Source of the DNA: Bondarzewia mesenterica
Lineage: Eukaryota > Basidiomycota > Agaricomycetes > Russulales > Bondarzewiaceae
Direction: 5' to 3'
Assembly (NCBI GenBank): GCA_004802705.1
Contig: SGPL01000007.1
Location: forward strand, 88,284 to 152,283
Length of the DNA stretch: 64,000 nucleotides
Positions within the stretch are counted from its first letter, which is position 1. Each line of letters begins with the position of its first letter. A program made the translations under genes and the position numbers. Under the pieces are notes generated by a model. It ran no database searches. It saw only the letters and a list, made by a program, of their open reading frames with translations, and was not told the origin of the DNA. Below, piece by piece: positions 61,801-64,000 of this stretch.

Positions 61801-62232
61801 TCATACAGCATTTAGACGGGTAAAGCAAGTATACACGAGCACCTCAAAAGAACCTCGACGATTTTGCAATCGACACAACCTTCGCCCGGCGTGGCGACTC
61901 GGCGACTCTTGTATATTCGGTCCTTCTCCAGCCTCCCCTACGCTGATTCCATGGTCAGGGTTAGGGCCCGAAGCCTAGGCGAGACGTTGGATGTGCTATA
62001 ATAGATCTATTCTATTTACCAGCGCGGCGGTGGCCCGTCGGTAGTGACCCCGATATCAGGACTTACTGACCTTGTCTTTGCAAGCTTTCAAGCCGAGGAT
62101 GGATTTTCGATCTTCAGGCGTCAGGTCCGTCCTGCCGTGAGTTTCTTCCCATTCCTCTATCGGCCTCAGTAAGGTCAGATACGGATATCCGGAGGCACGC
62201 AGGTTGAAGCAGAATGTCTACAACCTGCCTAT
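61801..62232 (-). CDS. Unrecognised gene, two clear exons, 5' end not found
   Basis: An exon from about 62232 down to 62079 follows an acceptor GTTGTAG and reads TFCFNLRASGYPYLTLLRPI, then EEWEETHGRTDLTPEDRKS and ILGLKACKDK, with a donor GTCAGT. In the same phase, an acceptor near 61978 (CGCCTAG) opens ASGPNPDHGISVGEAGEG and runs to TCFTRLNAV with stop 61801-61803. Composition (acidic/basic mix, Pro, Trp) looks like real protein and the splice phase agrees. The second exon is less convincing than the first. Upstream exons should lie between about 62235 and 62900, but I could not place them. Function unknown. Confidence 0.45.
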
Positions 62233-62275
62233 GGGAGAGACTATGAGTAAGTACCCTCGCTCTTTGAAAATGAAA

Positions 62276-62295
62276 TTTAATTTAATTTAATTTAA
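62276..62295. repeat. Pentanucleotide microsatellite (TTTAA)4
   Basis: Four perfect tandem TTTAA units in an otherwise GC-balanced region, just upstream (minus-strand sense) of the unrecognised exon. Confidence 0.9.
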
Positions 62296-63014
62296 TGACG
62301 ACTCATTTCAAGAACCCGTGCCACGCCCAACCTAACCTGGGCCTGCTAATAATATATTGGATGCTGGACGAGCTCTTGAAAAGCAGATGCAGAGCGCACA
62401 TCGCAATGTTTTCCTTTACCCTCGGCAGTATTCCAACGCGCACGCGATCGATCGATCGGTGTACATATACGAAAGGGGTACGTAGGAATCGGAAAGAATC
62501 AGCGTAGCAACCCGCCCCCGACCACCTTCCGAACATATTGAATCCTGACGCAAGCAAAACTCGAGTCGTTGCCGAGACACACCAGCGAAACCTCCACGCG
62601 CAACCGATACCGCGACGCACCGCGCCCCAATCGAATTCGAAACGTGCGCAAAGCCGAAGACCTACTTACCAGTACTGAAGTACTCAAAGTCGGGGCCAGG
62701 TCCGCCCATGCTCCAAGCCATATCATATCTACGCCACGTAAATCATCACCTACAGCAGCACATTCTCCGAGGGATCCATATGTACATCTACCCTGCAACC
62801 CCACGCAGGTGACACGTCGTACTCTAAACTCTAAAACCCCCAGTCGAGTCGAGTCGAGCCGAGTCCCGACCCTACCACTTTCAAGCTTTCAAAACAAGGG
62901 AGGAAGTCACGTAGTAAGTACTTGCACCACTACCACTCCCGCAGTGACGTCGACGTTCGAAGCACCTCGCGACTCTGAGAGTCTCGCTATCTGAGTGATC
63001 AACAGAAGCTTGCT

Positions 63015-63165
63015 GCAGAAGCCCGGGTATGTCGATCGCGACATTCGATTTCATATTCTCGATTCTCTTTGTTCTCACATTCTCAAGAGCCTCGAATTCG
63101 AATCTCGAACGAGTACACAATCACGGACGCTACTGTATATACATACACGCACGCATCATCGCGTC
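63015..63165. repeat. Dispersed direct repeat, copy A
   Basis: Starts with GCAGAAGCCCGGGT and contains ATTCGATTTCA, TCAAGAGCCTCG, TCGAACGAGTACA, CACGGACGCTA and a CATACACGCACGCAT end. The same blocks occur in the same order in copy B at 63770-64000. Confidence 0.7.
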
Positions 63166-63769
63166 TGGGCGGGCGGACGTTTTCTCGTTCGACGCTTGAA
63201 GCTTAATTTTCATTTTTTTTCGTTCTAACTTGAATGCATCTCTCCCCTGTGTCCACAACTCCACGATCATCAATCATCAATCACACACCAGATATCGTCC
63301 CACTCCCAGCCGGACCGCGGTACGTGTAATGTATGTGAGTAACATTCAACTAGCGCTGCGCGGAGGCGTGTATAGATAGATACACTCGTCAGTATAAGCA
63401 CCCACCTGCCAGCGATCAAGCTCAAGGCCCGCCGGCAATGTGGTTTTGAGTTTGGATATATACGAGTCGTGGGTGTGCATGTGGAGTTGACTAGGCACGA
63501 CTCCGGACGATCCCTCAGCGCTCATCTTCAGGTGACAGGCTCGCGGCGAACCGATCGGGAACGCATGTGCAATGTGTGATAGCGAATGAGACTTGAACTT
63601 CTACGCATGACTATGAATTTCGAACGGCCAGCCGTCGTCGTCTATTGCGGGGGGCATGGGTGTTTGACTATTTGAACCATTTGAGCGTGTGCGTTGTTGC
63701 GCGTGTTGCATGATGCTTGTATAGTACAAAAGCAGCCAATCAACTTGAACGGAAGCACGCACAATGCGG

Positions 63770-64000
63770 GCAGAAGCCCGGGTGCGCACGTCGTCGTTCG
63801 ATTCGATTTCAGATTTCGCCGTCGCCGTCGACGTCTTGTTCTGAGATCTCGCGCTCTCGAGAGCCTCGCATTTGAATTTCGAATTTCGAACGCGTACAGA
63901 CGAGCACCATCAAGTCGTCTGCATAGAATCGATCGACGCGGGTGTCAAGTTAGTTATCGACACGGACGCTATTGTACATACGTACGCACATGCATGCGTC
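63770..64000. repeat. Dispersed direct repeat, copy B (runs off window edge)
   Basis: Starts with the identical 14-mer GCAGAAGCCCGGGT at 63770 and follows copy A block by block (ATTCGATTTCA, TCGAGAGCCTCGCA, TCGAACGCGTACA, CACGGACGCTA, then ACGTACGCACATGCATGC). It has about 60 extra bases between the GTACA block and the CACGGACGCT block, so copy B carries an insertion or copy A a deletion. Confidence 0.7.

Larger units (their letters stand above)
62233..64000. other. Repeat-rich non-coding region at right edge
   Basis: Contains a pentanucleotide microsatellite, GATC-rich simple sequence near 62448, GTCGA repeats near 62843 and a dispersed direct repeat. No convincing protein gene. Confidence 0.5.

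Overview
The window looks like nuclear DNA of a filamentous basidiomycete, most likely an Agaricomycete. Almost every gene is cut by several short (about 45-70 nt) GT-AG introns. The genome is moderately GC-rich and gene-dense with genes on both strands. The protein set is fungal: CYP53-type P450, deuterolysin, p24 cargo receptor, Ayr1-like reductase, Get5-like ubiquitin-fold protein, DNA primase small subunit. All assignments come from reading spliced translations by eye; no database search was possible. There is one 949-base run of N (21200-22148), with scattered single Ns between about 20.2 and 25.9 kb.

Layout. 0-7.4 kb is a redox-enzyme block, all on the minus strand: two tandem paralogous short-chain dehydrogenases (the first runs off the left edge), an aldo-keto reductase and an old-yellow-enzyme-type flavin oxidoreductase. 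8.3-18.6 kb holds a 7-TM protein, a small basic unknown protein, an SH3-PX-BAR sorting nexin and a long G-patch/RRM protein. 20.0-24.5 kb (poor sequence) holds a Get5-like ubiquitin-domain protein and a two-finger C2H2 protein. 26.0-39.8 kb holds an Erv25-type p24 protein (minus), then three plus-strand genes: a full-length ABCC transporter, a malic enzyme and a D-galactonate-dehydratase-like enolase-superfamily enzyme. 40.7-46.4 kb has a CYP53 (benzoate 4-monooxygenase family) P450, a single-pass membrane protein and a salicylate-hydroxylase-like FAD monooxygenase. 47.6-60.5 kb has a secreted deuterolysin with a 147-bp tandem duplication upstream, two membrane proteins, DNA primase small subunit, an Ayr1-like reductase and a secreted CPAF-like S41 peptidase. 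60.5-64 kb is mostly non-coding and repeat-rich, but contains convincing minus-strand exons of an unrecognised gene.

How the genes fit together. CYP53 and the FAD monooxygenase are about 1.7 kb apart and fit ring hydroxylation of benzoate/salicylate-type aromatics; the transporter, malic enzyme and reductases could support such metabolism, but that link is inference. The rest is housekeeping (primase, p24, Get5, sorting nexin) mixed with secreted proteases.

A cross-cutting caution: at least five otherwise well-conserved genes carry a single-base break in the reading frame. Three lie in G9, C8 or T4 runs (coding-strand sense). This suggests consensus errors, so these genes should not be called pseudogenes without checking reads.
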